A stretch of 6,355 bases of DNA from Caldifarciminota bacterium UBA3079 (GTDB lineage Bacteria; Hydrothermota; Tepidihabitantia; Tepidihabitantales; Tepidihabitantaceae), in assembly GCA_002366635.1 (NCBI GenBank), contig DFBN01000097.1, positions 13,487-19,841 of the forward strand, read 5' to 3'. The notes below the pieces were generated by a model that saw only the letters and a program-made list of their open reading frames with translations, had not been told where the DNA came from and made no database searches. Both the position numbers and the translations under genes were made by a program. Shown piece after piece: positions 6,261-6,355 of this stretch (position 1 is the first letter of the stretch; every line of letters begins with the position of its first letter).

Positions 6261-6355
6261 AGCAATAGTGCAATCTGGACGGCACTTGGGCGCAATCGGT
6301 ATTGCTAGATGGATGGCGTCATGCACTACCGACGCAAGATTGAGCTGATTCCCCC
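6213..6355 (-). CDS. 3' end of a probable YceD/DUF177-family protein (partial)
   Basis: One - strand frame is open from the window edge for 46 codons to TGA 6213-6215. It contains LNLASVVHDAIHLAIPIAPKCRPDC (residues 4-28 of the visible part). This fits, position by position, what I recall of the C-terminal part of YceD/DUF177 proteins: an LDL-type strand, a V-R-E-A-L-x-L-A-L-P helix, then P-x-C-R-x-D-C. YceD proteins affect 23S rRNA or ribosome production and are usually encoded just before rpmF (L32). In most Gram-positive and thermophile members the motif continues as GLCPxCGxNL with more cysteines. Here it instead runs TIAFLSKEPYDTIKSYTS and stops, so the second half of the presumed zinc site is missing. 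I found no frameshift that restores it. No rpmF follows. The match is from memory, and a chance open frame is possible. Confidence 0.5.
   Translation of the reverse strand, partial: GNQLNLASVVHDAIHLAIPIAPKCRPDCTIAFLSKEPYDTIKSYTS

Noticed and set aside
6309..6355. Possible + strand gene start (ATG 6309 or 6321, MDGVMHYRRKIELIP)
   Set aside because: Only 11-15 codons are visible, a TAG lies directly before ATG 6309, the ribosome-binding site is weak, and the opposite strand carries the more convincing DUF177-like frame.

Overview
The window comes from a bacterium: ribosomal proteins S16 and L19, TrmD and KhpA are bacterial families. An end-of-cluster [NiFe]-hydrogenase maturation protease suggests a hydrogen-metabolising, probably anaerobic organism. 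The species cannot be named from this sequence. A possible placement in an uncultivated phylum is only a guess, prompted by unusual operon details.

Left edge (1-483, + strand): the last codons of an unidentified gene overlap, by ATGA, a HycI-type hydrogenase maturation endopeptidase. This is probably the 3' end of a hydrogenase operon.

Main block (6105 down to 458, - strand): one compact, probably co-transcribed run of eight genes, in the order rpsP, khpA, trmD, rplS, rnhB, yraN, yifB/comM, and a UDP-GlcNAc/ManNAc-type nucleotide-sugar dehydrogenase. Several junctions overlap (26, 32, 32 and 1 nt). The other gaps are 55, 4 and 22 nt. A promoter with a perfect TTGACA -35 box lies just upstream of rpsP. 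The first genes serve ribosome assembly and tRNA modification (S16, KhpA, TrmD, L19). The middle genes serve nucleic-acid maintenance (RNase HII, YraN, YifB/ComM). The last makes an activated sugar acid for surface polysaccharide. The run ends tail-to-tail with the hydrogenase protease, their coding regions overlapping by 26 nt.

Departures from the common arrangement: rimM, usually between the KH gene and trmD, is absent. Three genes (rpsP, trmD, rnhB) appear to start with TTG. S16 carries a long Ala/Glu/Pro-rich tail.

Right edge (6106-6355): the promoter, some inverted repeats, and on the - strand the probable 3' end of a YceD/DUF177-like gene. This tail lacks the usual second half of the family's cysteine motif and has no rpmF after it.

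Most of the window is ordinary housekeeping sequence. I see no mobile element, CRISPR array, RNA gene or clearly novel system.
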